64,000 bases of DNA from Sordaria brevicollis (taxonomy: Eukaryota > Ascomycota > Sordariomycetes > Sordariales > Sordariaceae): the NCBI GenBank assembly GCA_033439795.1, contig JAUTDP010000010.1, forward strand, positions 124,001 through 188,000. Reading direction: 5' to 3'. Under the pieces are notes generated by a model that worked only from the letters and a program-made list of their open reading frames with translations, was not told the DNA's origin and did no database searches. Below, piece by piece: positions 15,604 through 25,672 of this stretch (position 1 is the stretch's first letter; every line of letters starts with the position of its first letter). The position numbers and the translations under genes are program-made.

Positions 15604-17315
15604 ATGGCACGCAGCATTACCGAGAAAGAGGCCATGGATGCCCATGACGATGTCTTCCCAGAATCCGACGTCGCTGTCCAGCTGGCCCACGATGTCGACA
15701 ACACAAAGTATTCGCCTTGGTCCAAGGGCATGTTCCGCCTCTACCTTGTCCTCGCTTGTGCCTACCTCTGCGGATGTCTCAACGGGTACGACGGAAGTTT
15801 GATGGGAGGCTTGAATGGCATGAAAGCATACCAGAACTATTTCAACATGTAAGTCCTTTGTCAACCCAGACACCCGCCTTACGTGGTATATCAGCTAACC
15901 TTTGAGGTTCTTCCAGGTCCACTGCAGGCTCAGGAACCGGTCTTGTTTTTGCCATGTACAATATCGGCAGTGTTGCTGCCGTGTTCTTCACCGCCCCTGT
16001 CAACGACTGGTTCGGACGCCGCTGGGGCATGTTCGCAGGTGCTCTTATCATCATCGTTGGCACCTGCGTGCAAGCCACAACTCACACCAAATCCCAGTTT
16101 CTGGCCGGCCGCTTTGTCTTGGGTTTCGGCGTCAGCTTCTGCTGCGTATCTGCTCCTTGCTATGTCAGCGAGATGGCTCATCCCAAGTGGCGCGGTACTC
16201 TGACAGGCTTGTACAATACAACATGGTACATCGGCTCCATTATCGCTTCGTGGGTCGTTTACGGCTGTTCGTACATCGACAACAACAAAAACGCGTGGCG
16301 GATTCCCATCTGGTGCCAAATGATTACCTCCGGAATCGTATGCTTGGGAGTTTTTTGGTTGCCCGAGAGCCCCAGATGGCTCATGGCCCAAGACAGGTAC
16401 GAAGAGGCTGCCAAAGTATTGGCCACCTACCACGGCGAAGGCCAACTCGACCATCCTCTAGTACAGTTACAACTTAAGGAAATGGCCAACCAAATTTCAT
16501 CAGAGGCGTCGGACAAGAAGTGGTACGATTACCACGAGCTTTGGAACACACACTCTGCACGTCGTCGCCTTATTTGCGTCCTCGGCATGGCCTGCTTTGG
16601 CCAAGTCAGCGGCAACAGCTTGTCCTCATATTACATGGTCAACATGCTCAAGTCTGCGGGTATCACTGACGAGCATAAAGTGTTGGCATTGAATGGAATC
16701 AACCCAGCCTTATCGCTCATCGGCGCTGTCACGGGAGCACGCATGACCGACGTCGTGGGCCGCCGTCCTCTTCTGCTTTACACAATTGTCTTCTCCTCCA
16801 TCTGCTTCGCCATCATGACGGGTACTAGTAAACTCGCAATGCCCGGTCACGTTGGCAATCTTGATGATGCTGACACTCAAACCCTTACCTCATCCCAAAG
16901 AGCTGCCGCTAACACTACCATTGCCTTCATCTTCATTTTTGGCATTGTCTTTTCCTTCGGGTGGACAGCCTTGCAGTCCATGTACATTGCAGAGACACTC
17001 CCTACAGCCACCAGGGCAAAAGGCACTGCCGTCGGAAACTTCGCATCTGCTGCCTCGTCTGTCGTTCTCCAATACTCCTCCGGGCCTGCTTTCGAGAAGA
17101 TTGGATACTACTTCTACCTTGTTTTTGTGTTTTGGGACCTCATCGAAGCCGTTGTCATTTTCTTTTATTTCCCAGAAACGAAAGACCGCACCCTTGAAGA
17201 ACTCGAGGAAGTGTTCTCGGCCCCCAACCCCGTGAAGAAGAGCTTGGAGAAGAGAAATGCGCAGACTGTGTTGAACACGATGGGAGCGCCAGAGGATGAG
17301 AAAGTTACGATCTAG
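15604..17315 (+). CDS. MFS sugar porter, probably for lactose or another galactoside/disaccharide
   Basis: A plasma-membrane proton-coupled sugar transporter of the major facilitator superfamily. Exon 1 is 15604-15848 and exon 2 is 15917-17315, joined by a 68-nt GTAAGT...CCAG intron to give 547 residues. Sugar-porter signatures are present: [13 protein letters not shown] in TM1, GRRWGM in the TM2-3 loop, a [10 protein letters not shown] helix, [13 protein letters not shown] after TM6, a GRRPLL loop in the second half and [16 protein letters not shown] at the C terminus. About 12 hydrophobic segments can be traced. The N-terminal tail (about 45 residues) is polar. Being divergent from an intracellular beta-galactosidase, it most likely imports that enzyme's substrate; specificity cannot be read from sequence. 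The start at 15,604 is preferred to the upstream in-frame non-ATG codons. Confidence 0.9.
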
Positions 17316-17850
17316 CTCTGCGTATATCAGATGAGTATCAAATAAGCAGAGGTTATAAGCATGATTCAAAGGGCTAAGCAATGTTTACTACATCCTCATT
17401 TTACACGTTTGAATTGCTACACGAGAGTATATCTCAGGGCTTGCTCTGATGAGGTCGGTTAGCATGATTTATTCCAAGCTGGTGACCGACGGCTCTGAAA
17501 AAGAGCTGGTTCCTCTATCCAGGGGTGCGTATGCCCAAATAGCATTCGGATCGGATAGCTCCAAATCAAGCATGTCCTACCACACCTCTAAGTTGTCCGT
17601 GTCTTGATCATATCCGACCTTGTCGAAGCAGACCCCCATGTCTGTCTAGTCTCCGCTTTCCCCGCAGTTATAGGGCCAGGGGTCATGGCTGCAAGGCCCA
17701 GGACCGTCACCTCCCTTTCTTCTTCTCCCCATCTCATCGCCAGGTTCTGATAACCAACCATTTCCCATCGGACCGCTTCGGATTCAGTTACTGGTATCCT
17801 CGGTCTTCATCCCAAACCTGGCATAGAAGTGATGATGGTCTAACACGGGC
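17316..17850. other. Intergenic region between sugar porter and transcription factor
   Basis: 535 bp with no supported coding region; it must contain the 3' end of the porter transcript and the promoter of the regulator. A pyrimidine-rich tract at about 17,710-17,740 (CTCCCTTTCTTCTTCTCCCC) resembles fungal core promoter CT-rich sequence. Confidence 0.45.
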
Positions 17851-20450
17851 ATGGAGAACGACATCACTAGCGGGCCATCAAGGAAGCGGCTCAGAACATC
17901 CCACGCCGTGAGTTTCCATTCACTCCTAGTCCCAACTCCCCGGTCTGCAGGTCAGAGTGATCATCCGCTTACGTGATTTACTTCTCAAGTGTGACCTGTG
18001 CCGGTCCAGGAAAATAAGGTTAGTTGATCTTTATCCGCATGTTCATCCTGCAGAGATACCGCGCCATTGTATATCGGGGGTTCTTCACCTTGGACCCGAA
18101 CCTCTTACACTTTTGGTGATAGATGCGACGGTAATACGCCATGTGCGGCTTGCGCTGCAACGGACAACGACTGCACGTATGGATCGGAAGCCAACTCGTG
18201 AGTGACACCAACACACATGTCAACCCTCGACCGAATGAACCTTTAGCTAACAGAAACACCGCAGGAGGGGAAAGAGCGATCTCATCCTGGAGGGAGTGTT
18301 ACGTGTCGAGAAGTATCTTCAGGAGTTGAATGCAAATATCGTCAGTTGCCTGGCTCCCTCATCCCACTTCGGGCACTGACAGTTCTATAGGCATCATCGT
18401 CGAACTTGGCTAACCACATTTCGTCGAACCCTTTACTGTCGCCCGCGGTCGGCTCATCGGTTGGGAGAGGGAGCATCTCAGGCGGCTCCTTGACCGAAAG
18501 CCACATCGCACCTCGTCACGACATCTGCCCCCACCCGGATGAAGGAGACAGTGTAAACAACCTGGAGAATGCGGTACTAGAATCTCGGCACACTTCCACC
18601 ACTGAGTCGATTCTTCAGTGGCCACATTTCGCTGTCTTTCCCAGTCTCCGTAATAACTATACTTCCATCTTCCATCTTGAGCAGTCTCGTCCTCGCATCA
18701 AGACAAAGGCAGCAAACATATATCCGTATACTAGCGAGGAAGATGCTGGCGTACTCTTGGGTGCCTTTGAACACGCCGTCAACTTCTGGTATCCTACAAC
18801 GTCAACCAGTCAGATGTCAAGCGTTCGGGCCACTATCACGAATGGAAACTTTGACGACGACGATGGGCTCGGCATCTGCCTTGCTTTACTAACGATGGCA
18901 CTGGGTTGTGCAAGCAAAGTGACAGCGGGCTTGATGGAAGGCACTGCCCTTCCTGAGAGTGAACGCCGACACAGAGCAGCATACCGTGCAACTGGAAATA
19001 TGTACTTTGAGATTGCGCTCAAGAAGCTTTACTTCGCCCACATGGAAGTCAGCTCTATAGCCACCCAGTGTCTTTTCTTTGCAGGGTGAGTTTTCTTACC
19101 TTTGTTCAGCACGTCTTAAGCCACGTTTTGCCTTCCGGAGTTTTCTTTTTTGACTGACACTGATTCATTAACCTCCAGCCTTTACTTCGCCTACCTTCGC
19201 CGTCCTCTTCAGGCTTGGGAGTATATATCCGCCGCAGCTGCCAAGTGCCTTATCCTCCTATCATACTCTCCTCACGATTCCACTTCCGAAGATCAAGAAC
19301 GGGTCCGTCGCATCTTTTGGTCCTGCTACATTCTCGAATCTGACTACCTGGCTGAACTCTCCAACTTGCCGCTATCCGGTATTGCTCGTATCGAATCCTC
19401 TGTCCCGCTACCTGGTGCGGGGTATAACACGCACTCGGACACCCAAGAAGAAGAGCAGAGCTCCTTGTACTTTTTGGCTTGCATTTCCATGAGGAGGCTG
19501 CTGAATCGAGTGCATCAGCTGCTGTATGCGAAAGGAACAGGCGCGAGCTTGGATGATAAGCGCTTCCCTGGCATTGTGAAGGAGCTAGACCATCAACTGG
19601 ACGAATGGAGGAATGTCCTCCCAGAAGCCTTTGCCTTCGAAATTGAGTGGCCTAAAGACACGGCAGGACAGAACATTACAGGGGTAAGGACGGAGCATGG
19701 AGGATTCTTGAGGCAGAGGTATCTTACTTGCCGGAGCGTCATCTATCGACCGTGAGTTGCAGATCCCTTTGACGATCATCCAAACCCAGATCTTGACTGC
19801 TAACTTCTGCTTCAGATACCTTATGTGGATGCTGAGCAGTTCTAATGCCGGCTCCAGCCTTGGAACCAGCCCAGGTGCAGCGAAAGTCAAATTTAGCGGT
19901 GCCCGTGGTCCGCTGGCCTCCGTTCCAGCAAGCATTACAGCCGTCGACAAGAATAGCACCACTACCCCGTCATCTATGAACATTAGACTAGCGGATCACG
20001 AAGTCCTAGCCAACTGCAAGGCTTGTCTGGATGCTTGTTTGCTTCATATCTTGAACTTAAGGGGATACTCCCAGACAGTGTTGGTTGATACTTGGATTTG
20101 TTCACTTTCGTGCGTCTCTCTCCTGGGTATCTCAACTCACTAGTCCTTCCCTCTTATTAGCCGCTCTAACACAACAATCATACTGACACAAAGTGAATAG
20201 GATGGCAGGCGCAATGCTCGTTCTCCTAGCTGCCTGCCGGATCCCTGCCCTGAAGAACCTCATTGGCCCCGAGATCCTTCAAGCCGGAAGCCATTTGAGG
20301 AAGTTGTTGCTCGGATGGCAGGAAGTGCAAGGAGAGCCGAGCTCGCCTAGCGTCGATCAGAGTGTGCATATAATCCAAGAGGCCGAAAGGTTTATCAAGG
20401 ATGTTTACACAGCTGAAAGGGGTGAAGTGGAAAGCAGTAGTGAAGAGTGA
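17851..20450 (+). CDS. Zn2Cys6 transcription factor, candidate regulator of the adjacent galactoside genes
   Basis: A fungal binuclear zinc cluster regulator, 682 residues from eight exons: 17851-17907, 17990-18018, 18123-18197, 18265-18340, 18391-19085, 19179-19751, 19816-20109, 20201-20450. All junctions keep one frame. The zinc cluster spans three exons and reads ACDLCRSRKIRCDG then TPCAACAATDNDCTYG, holding the six cysteines in C-x2-C-x6-C-x6-C-x2-C-x6-C-like order. A short coiled-coil candidate follows (VLRVEKYLQELNANI). The middle region (GLYFAYLRRPLQAWEY, RRIFWSCYILESDYLAEL, SGIARIESSVPLP) is the fungal_trans domain. Exons are small at the 5' end, and an alternative acceptor at 17,950 would add 13 in-frame residues before the first cysteine. 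Its location next to a GH2 enzyme and sugar porter suggests local control; that is inference. Confidence 0.82.
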
Positions 20451-20546
20451 ATTGGGTTGGCTGGCTGTGATGGCGTGGGTCGCGGAGAGAGAATGCGTTG
20501 TTCCGGCACTCAAGAGAAGAAGGAATTGACGATATTTCAACGAAAA

Positions 20547-20656
20547 GGCAAGATGGCCGAGCGGTCTAAGGCGCCACGTTAAGGTTAACCCTTAATCCGA
20601 GTCAATACTCAGTTCCGTGGTCCGAAAGGGCGTGGGTTCGAATCCCACTCTTGTCA
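20547..20656 (+). tRNA. tRNA-Leu(AAG) with a 30-nt intron
   Basis: Cloverleaf built by hand. The acceptor stem GGCAAGA/TCTTGTC pairs with one G-T, followed by discriminator A. The D arm is GCC...GGC, the anticodon stem is CCACG/CGTGG and the T arm is GTGGG-TTCGAAT-CCCAC. The long variable arm typical of leucine tRNAs is present (TCCGAAAGGGC). The anticodon AAG is at 20,581-20,583. The intron is 20,585-20,614, one base after the anticodon, and contains CTTAA, complementary to the anticodon loop. Confidence 0.92.
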
Positions 20657-21078
20657 TCGTCATTTGATCTCCACTTCACTCAAGTGGGGATTGCCTCTTT
20701 TTTCCTTTCCTCGTTCTTTCATTTTTCTTTCCGCACTTCGTTAGTTATTTCACAGCTGCTTTTCATTCATTATGGCTTTTTCCAGACAAACCTGTACTAG
20801 TTGTCTGATATCATTCCTTTGCGGTCTCCCTGGCTTTTTGGTTGCAACCATTTGGATTTCATATGTGCTAATAGGTAAGGAGTGGACGGCTATTTACATC
20901 CCATGCCAATTACTTTCAAAGAACAAAAGAACATGAAGCCTGGCCAGGCAATAAGGAAAACGCTGTCTTGCGACATTCCACCATCTATTCTACCAACATC
21001 CCAATGTCCCGGGCCATCTTGATCCCCTCGACTTATCGTTCGTCACTCATCGCACAAGTAAACTGCTACATCAACCGC
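20657..21078. other. Intergenic region after tRNA-Leu
   Basis: No gene supported. A T-rich stretch at about 20,695-20,735, starting about 40 bp past the tRNA and including TTTTTT at 20,698, could terminate RNA polymerase III. The rest shows nothing recognisable. Confidence 0.4.
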
Positions 21079-21588
21079 TTAGTTGGCATCGCAGCAAGAG
21101 TTCTTCTCAACACCACCGCTAAGGCGCTTGCAAGCATCGCGCTGAGGGGGGTGGCAGCGGACGTTCGGGCCGTTGTCGATGCACCAGTCCACATACTGCA
21201 GGGTCGCACTACCGGCTGTGCCAGTCACGCAGAGGAAGGTCGAGTCGTTTTCGTGAGTGCCGTCGGTGGGTTGGCCGGCGGTGATGAGAGCATTGTCGAC
21301 GCGCTGCTTCCAATAGTTGAAGAATTGGCCTGTTGATACAAGAAACAACAAAGGTTAGCATCCTGTCTCGTTAGATGGGTATCGGGGGAAGGAGGGGTAG
21401 GAGACGAAGATGTGGTTGTGAAGAAGGGTTGAAGGGACTGGAGGCTTTGACTTACCGGCCAAGAGCTCACCACCGCAGTAGATTTCGTTGGTGTTGCAGG
21501 CGTTGGTGGGTGGGGAGACGTGGTGTTGAGCCGACGCCCTGCCGATGATGGCGGCGGTGGCGAGGAAGAGAGAAGTAATTTGGACCAT
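21079..21588 (-). CDS. Small cysteine-rich secreted protein
   Basis: Function unknown. Exon 1 (21588-21456) and exon 2 (21329-21079) join across a 126-nt GTAAGT...CAACAG intron to give 127 residues. The first about 20 residues (MVQITSLFLATAAIIGRASA) form a clear signal peptide. The mature part holds about eight cysteines (in NAC, IYC, LC, WC, RC, AC and a CC pair near the end), spaced as in a small disulfide-stabilised extracellular protein. Recognisable segments are GQFFNYWKQRVDNALITAG and LQYVDWCIDNGPNVRC, but I cannot name a family. It lies alone, about 420 bp beyond the tRNA. Candidate effector, adhesion or cell-surface roles are guesses. The spliced frame, signal peptide and consensus junctions support that it is real. 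Confidence 0.65.
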
Positions 21589-23443
21589 TTTGACTGGTGG
21601 TTTGAGTGTGTTGTTGGTGAAGTTTGGGTTGAGTTGGATGTGTGGTAGGTGAGTTGTTGGCTTCTTGTCCTTTGAAGATGATGAGAAGAGTCGATGGGGA
21701 GACTGAGGGCTCCTGAGGTCTTTATACTCGAAAGAGGAGGCTTCGCGTTTGAACCCACGGTAACTTTCGCTCAAGTTGGTTGAAGAAGGACATAACTGTC
21801 GAGTGTTGACCTCTAGATCCAGACATCGCCGTGGCAGTGTGGTCATCCATCGCAAGTCGCTGACTGACTACTCGAAGAGAATTCATCACACGCAGAGGTA
21901 TGTGGTAAGCAAAGAACCGCCTCCTGATGCTCTGGTTTCGGTAATATTCCAGTCTTCACGATATTCGTGAGGTTGCGAGGCTCGCATTCAGAGGGTCATG
22001 GGCAGTCCGAGCAAACTCTGGACGCAGATGAGTGGAAACCTTCTCATTTTTCACCGATTAGATATTTAAGGCACGGGGGGTCGGTAAGAGGATGATGCCC
22101 TTTTCGGGAAGAACAAGCTGTTGATACCTTGGAACCACCACCTCGGTTCCTCACTTAACATATCTTGCTAAATACGAGATGAATGCTAACTTCGACTAGT
22201 TGCAGATAGGCATCAGTGCTGTGCTGTACTCTTCTTGTCAAACCTGAGGCGTATGGTGAAGGCCTTCCCTCCAGATTTGAAGCTACGATAATAAATATTC
22301 CAGATCACAGCTACGCTAATATTAAGTTGACAGTGGGTAAAACAAAGTTGGAACCGTTCATGCCAAATCGGTTCACGCCTTCCGGCAGCTCTCGAGCCTC
22401 TCGGCTCTTACCGAAGACGAAGAACCAGTGCCTCGGTCTCGGTAGGACACAGCCCTACCCAGATGACACTACCACTCCTCGGTATTACTGGGCGGATGGG
22501 AAGTGTCTTCTGGAAGGCGTGGGGGTTAGAGCCAAGGTGAAGGCACCTGACATGCTTCAAATCAGAGGCGTAAGTAACTCCCACGTCCTTACTTGACCGC
22601 CTACCTGCGCCTCTATGGTGCACGTTGGGTAAGCCCTATCCCTCAGCCCTTGGCCAACCCGGTCTCGGCTTCCAACGGTGTTATGTCATAGAATGAACCG
22701 TCATTTCAAAGGCAAAGGAAACCGGGCTGCTGGGTCTGTCATGTATGTCCTGTTCGGGCAACCGTTAGAAAGATGGGAAGAGCCACGCGGGCTGTCCGGT
22801 CTACACCGCAGCGGCGCACCGGTGGGTGGAAGTACGACAAGCGCGAGGCTCCCGGCTGACCATGTTAGTAAGTGAATGCTCGTATCGTTCACTCTGCTTC
22901 ATATGTCCTCAGTTGGTTAACTGGCTGGCTTTTGCAATCTTTGTAGGGCTGATCCATCGAGGCAGGAGAAAGATCGAGCACCCCCGTGCACCCACGTACT
23001 GTGCCTATGAAGAGCTCATGGTCATCTTCTCCTAACTCTTCAGATAGAAGTACCTCACATATTGATCCTTCCCAACAATCTGTGGCAGGTAGCGGCTTAC
23101 ATTCCTCTCCAGTTCGCCAAGATGCCATTCGTTGGAACCGAATCTCCTCAAAACCCGGTTCGACCGGATAAAAGTCACGCGTCTTATATTGCTCTCTACC
23201 GGTCAACACAGACAAATCAGCAACAAGCTCATTCGCACTCTCCTTTCACAACTTGCCAAACCTGTCGTTTTTGCTTCCTTTAGGGTTGTTGTTTCCCGTT
23301 TCGGCCAAAAAAGAGGCCAAGTTCGTGACTTACACGCGAGTCACGTCCACATATCCACACCAAAAAGGCAGGATCACCCCTGCCACTATTCCCAGCCACA
23401 ACTCCACCACAAAAATCGTGAAATCGGCAAAAGGAAAGGTTGA
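21589..23443. other. 1.85-kb intergenic region, no gene supported
   Basis: Only short overlapping open frames on both strands. No RNA gene, repeat or recognisable domain was found. Confidence 0.45.
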
Positions 23444-23532
23444 TGCGGTTTGTGTGGATCGAACACACGACCTTCAGATTTATGAGTGAAGTGGACTTCA
23501 GTCTGACGCTCTCCCAACTGAGCTAAACCCGC
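23444..23532 (-). tRNA. tRNA-Phe(GAA) with a 16-nt intron
   Basis: Minus-strand cloverleaf. The D arm is GCTC-AGTTGGGA-GAGC, the anticodon stem TCAGA/TCTGA and the T arm GTGTG-TTCGATC-CACAC, with discriminator A. The anticodon GAA is followed by G37 and an intron at 23,480-23,495 containing CTTCA, complementary to the anticodon loop. The acceptor stem GCGGGTT/AAACCGC pairs except for G5 against A68. Confidence 0.92.
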
Positions 23533-24883
23533 TTTGTTGAAGCTCCGGCTCGGATTTTGGTGTTTTGAATGTGCATGGGTTCGGTGCTGTGCCGCAACTC
23601 CTGCCGAGTCACGATGCTGTGATGCGGAAGTAACGTCACTGTAAAACTGTTTAGCTTGGAAAGAACAACTTGAATAAAGATGGGGAGGACTTGCCTGCAT
23701 TCAAGGTTGTTGAGCAAGAAAGAAAGATGTCTCGCTGGCGTCAGTCGTTACGTAACCTCTTCCCGAGACATAACTCCAAACAGATTGCCTTGCGGCAATG
23801 CTCTCACATCGCGTCAATCCATTCTACAAGCTTGCTATTCTCGCCTTTGCCGGTGCACACACCCACTTGCCTTGGGTAAAGTAAAACGGAAATCACAGCG
23901 CACGGCGAAATTCATCGAAGACGACACAGCTTGGGGTACAACGAGTATCATTGTTGTCGGACTACATAACTCAAATCTCCATCACTTAGGTTCCCATTCC
24001 ATCACTTCCCCTTCCATCACTTCCCCTTCCATCACTTCCCCTTCCATCACTTCCCCTTCCATCACTTCCCCTTCCATCACTTCCCCTTCCATCACTTCCC
24101 CTTCCATCACTTCCCCTTCCATCACTTCCCCTTCCATCACTTCCCCTTCCATCACTTCCCCTTCCATCACTTCCCCTTCCATCACTTCCCCTTCCATCAC
24201 TTCCCCTTCCATCACTTCTACATGTACACCGCACTCTCCATCCACACGTCGGTTCAGTCCTCACTCCAGCCTCCATCCCTTCCACAATTCGTACACAACT
24301 TAACCATGCCAACCTCGACCTTGTCGATATTGTAACGCTGGAAGGGCATGCCTCCAGTGCGAGCATCAAGGTACCTCTAGGTGAGCCGGCTGTGCTCCGT
24401 CCCCGATCTCTCATCTTTGGCGCCGGTAACAACGTTAACCGGGAGACAATACGGGAGGTCGATCTTCGCCTCCCCAAAACCGTAGCATCCTGGGGCCGGT
24501 CGGTGGTGTGTGGCTGTAACTTGAAAGCCTTTTTTTTTTCTTTTTTTTTCTTTTTTTTCTTTTTTTTTTTTTTTTTGGGGTTTGTTAGCAAATTTTCGAA
24601 CTGACCACCTCTTCTGGGGAGCGTGCTGGGGCTGGGGCTCAGAAGAATTCTGCCGCTCGTAAGTAGGCGAACAGATAGGGGAGACCTTCGGGTCTTCTGG
24701 ACGTCAACACGAGTAAAGAGGGAGATGAGGAGGATGAGGAGGATGAGGACGAGAAGGAGAGGCCTATTTTTTTTTGTGAGTTTTTCGTTTTTTTTTTTTT
24801 TTTTTTTGTTTTCTGTGACGGGCTCTCCATGAGCCTTTGCTCTGGTCCAACCCTTTGCGGGTCACAGAACCTACAACGGTCAC
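23533..24883. other. Intergenic region with a minisatellite and poly-T tracts
   Basis: Beyond the 15-bp minisatellite, the region contains long, C-interrupted T runs at about 24,530-24,575 and 24,770-24,807 and a GA-rich purine tract at 24,720-24,762. Open frames here arise from these low-complexity sequences. No gene supported. Confidence 0.5.
23996..24220. repeat. 15-bp minisatellite, about 14-15 copies
   Basis: Unit TTCCATCACTTCCCC repeated almost without change from about 23,996 to 24,213, with a divergent last copy. The period is a multiple of three, so frames stay open on both strands (SITSP repeats on plus, EVMEG repeats on minus). This explains the apparent long open frames here, which are not supported as genes. 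Confidence 0.95.
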
Positions 24884-24938
24884 ACACGCACTACAAGAAG
24901 ACACCTGTGGGTGTTTGGTGTCTTCTTGTAGTGCGTGT
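24884..24938. repeat. Perfect 22-bp inverted repeat with an 11-nt loop
   Basis: Left arm 24,884-24,905, right arm 24,917-24,938, fully complementary. The spacer is 24,906-24,916. It would form a strong hairpin in RNA from either strand or a cruciform in DNA. There is no T run directly after it, so it is not an obvious pol III terminator. It overlaps the last exon of the small spliced frame on the minus strand. Confidence 0.95.
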
Positions 24939-25219
24939 ATAGCTTTGTAACCAGTTGTGATTCGTGCTGTCAAAGAGCAAGGGTGGTTAGCCTCTGATAA
25001 GGTACTTTCATCGGGCATATCAACAATATTGGACAGGGTGACATACCTGGACCATGTGTGAGAGTGGTTGAAGTGCGCGCCGACGGCCAAGGCCAGGCCG
25101 AGAAAGAGGAAGATGGAGAGGAAGTGGACGATGACGAAGAGAGGGGCAGGGAAATCGAAGGCGTTCCTCCCCCAAGGGACACCAGGAATGTGCATCCTCC
25201 TCGCTATCACCTTCGCCAT
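24891..25219 (-). CDS. Possible small spliced gene or gene fragment with a hydrophobic segment
   Basis: Not recognised. Exon 25219-25047 joins exon 24966-24891 through an intron with good signals (CAG/GTATGT donor, GCTAAC branch site, TTTGACAG acceptor), giving 82 residues. One strongly hydrophobic segment (FVIVHFLSIFLFLGLALAVG) could span a membrane. About 105 bp of exon 1 is closely similar to plus-strand DNA at about 63,830-63,935, with a 3-nt indel that keeps frame. The last exon reads into the left arm of the inverted repeat. Upstream on the same strand lies a CBF5 fragment. It may be a broken piece of a larger gene rather than a working one. The antisense strand is also open and acidic, so even the coding strand is uncertain. 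Confidence 0.3.
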
Positions 25220-25330
25220 CGGTCTTGGGTGTCGCTTTTGGCTTGTTTCCCTTTCCTCCGCTCTTGGGGTTTGGCGACGATGAGGTTGTTGGCATCCATA
25301 TCCGAGCCAACGTTGGCAGCAGCGCCCGAG

Positions 25331-25672
25331 TCATGGTGGAACTCGAAGGAGGTCTCTGGAAGAGGGCGCCAGTGAGGGTCTCGAGGCCCGGTCGGCGTTG
25401 GGACGGCCGAACTTGTCGAGCTTGCCGTCGCTCTTGAGCTTCTTCTTCTCGAGAGCAACAGGGCCAAGACACCAGCGGCGGTGGTAGAGGTCACGCTCCA
25501 TGATGCAGCGCTTGACCTTGGCAACGACATCGTGGTCGCAAGAGAGCATCCTGTACACTAGGAGAGAAAGGTCAGCCCAGAACAAGGACATGGATATTTC
25601 ACGAAGATCAACTTACTCGACGGCGTTCATCTGAGTGATACCGATGGCAATAGCTTCACCCTTGGTGGTCAT
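25331..25672 (-). pseudogene. cbf5: CBF5/dyskerin C-terminal fragment
   Basis: CBF5 is the pseudouridine synthase of H/ACA snoRNPs, acting in the nucleolus. Here only part of its C-terminal half is present. From 25,672 the frame reads MTTKGEAIAIGITQMNAV. It continues after a 66-nt intron (25,551-25,616, GTAAGT...TACAG) as [16 protein letters not shown], then [15 protein letters not shown] and [17 protein letters not shown]. These are the family's PUA-domain-adjacent signatures. Similarity stops abruptly on both sides: upstream there is no catalytic domain, and after about 25,397 the frame runs into unrelated sequence and a stop at 25,331. H for P in the ERDLYPRRW motif and C for G in RRWGLG are likely decay. 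The retained intron shows a DNA-level copy, not a retrocopy. It might still be transcribed as part of a chimeric gene. Confidence 0.8.

Noticed and set aside
17908..17950. Alternative 43-nt first intron in the Zn2Cys6 gene, adding 13 residues before the first cysteine
   Set aside because: In frame but shorter than normal for this genome; the acceptor at 17,989 places Ala-Cys-Asp at the zinc cluster start, as usual for the family.
23680..24591. Long open frames of SITSP or EVMEG repeats on both strands
   Set aside because: Produced by the 15-bp minisatellite, whose period is a multiple of three; flanking frames have no recognisable sequence or splice support.
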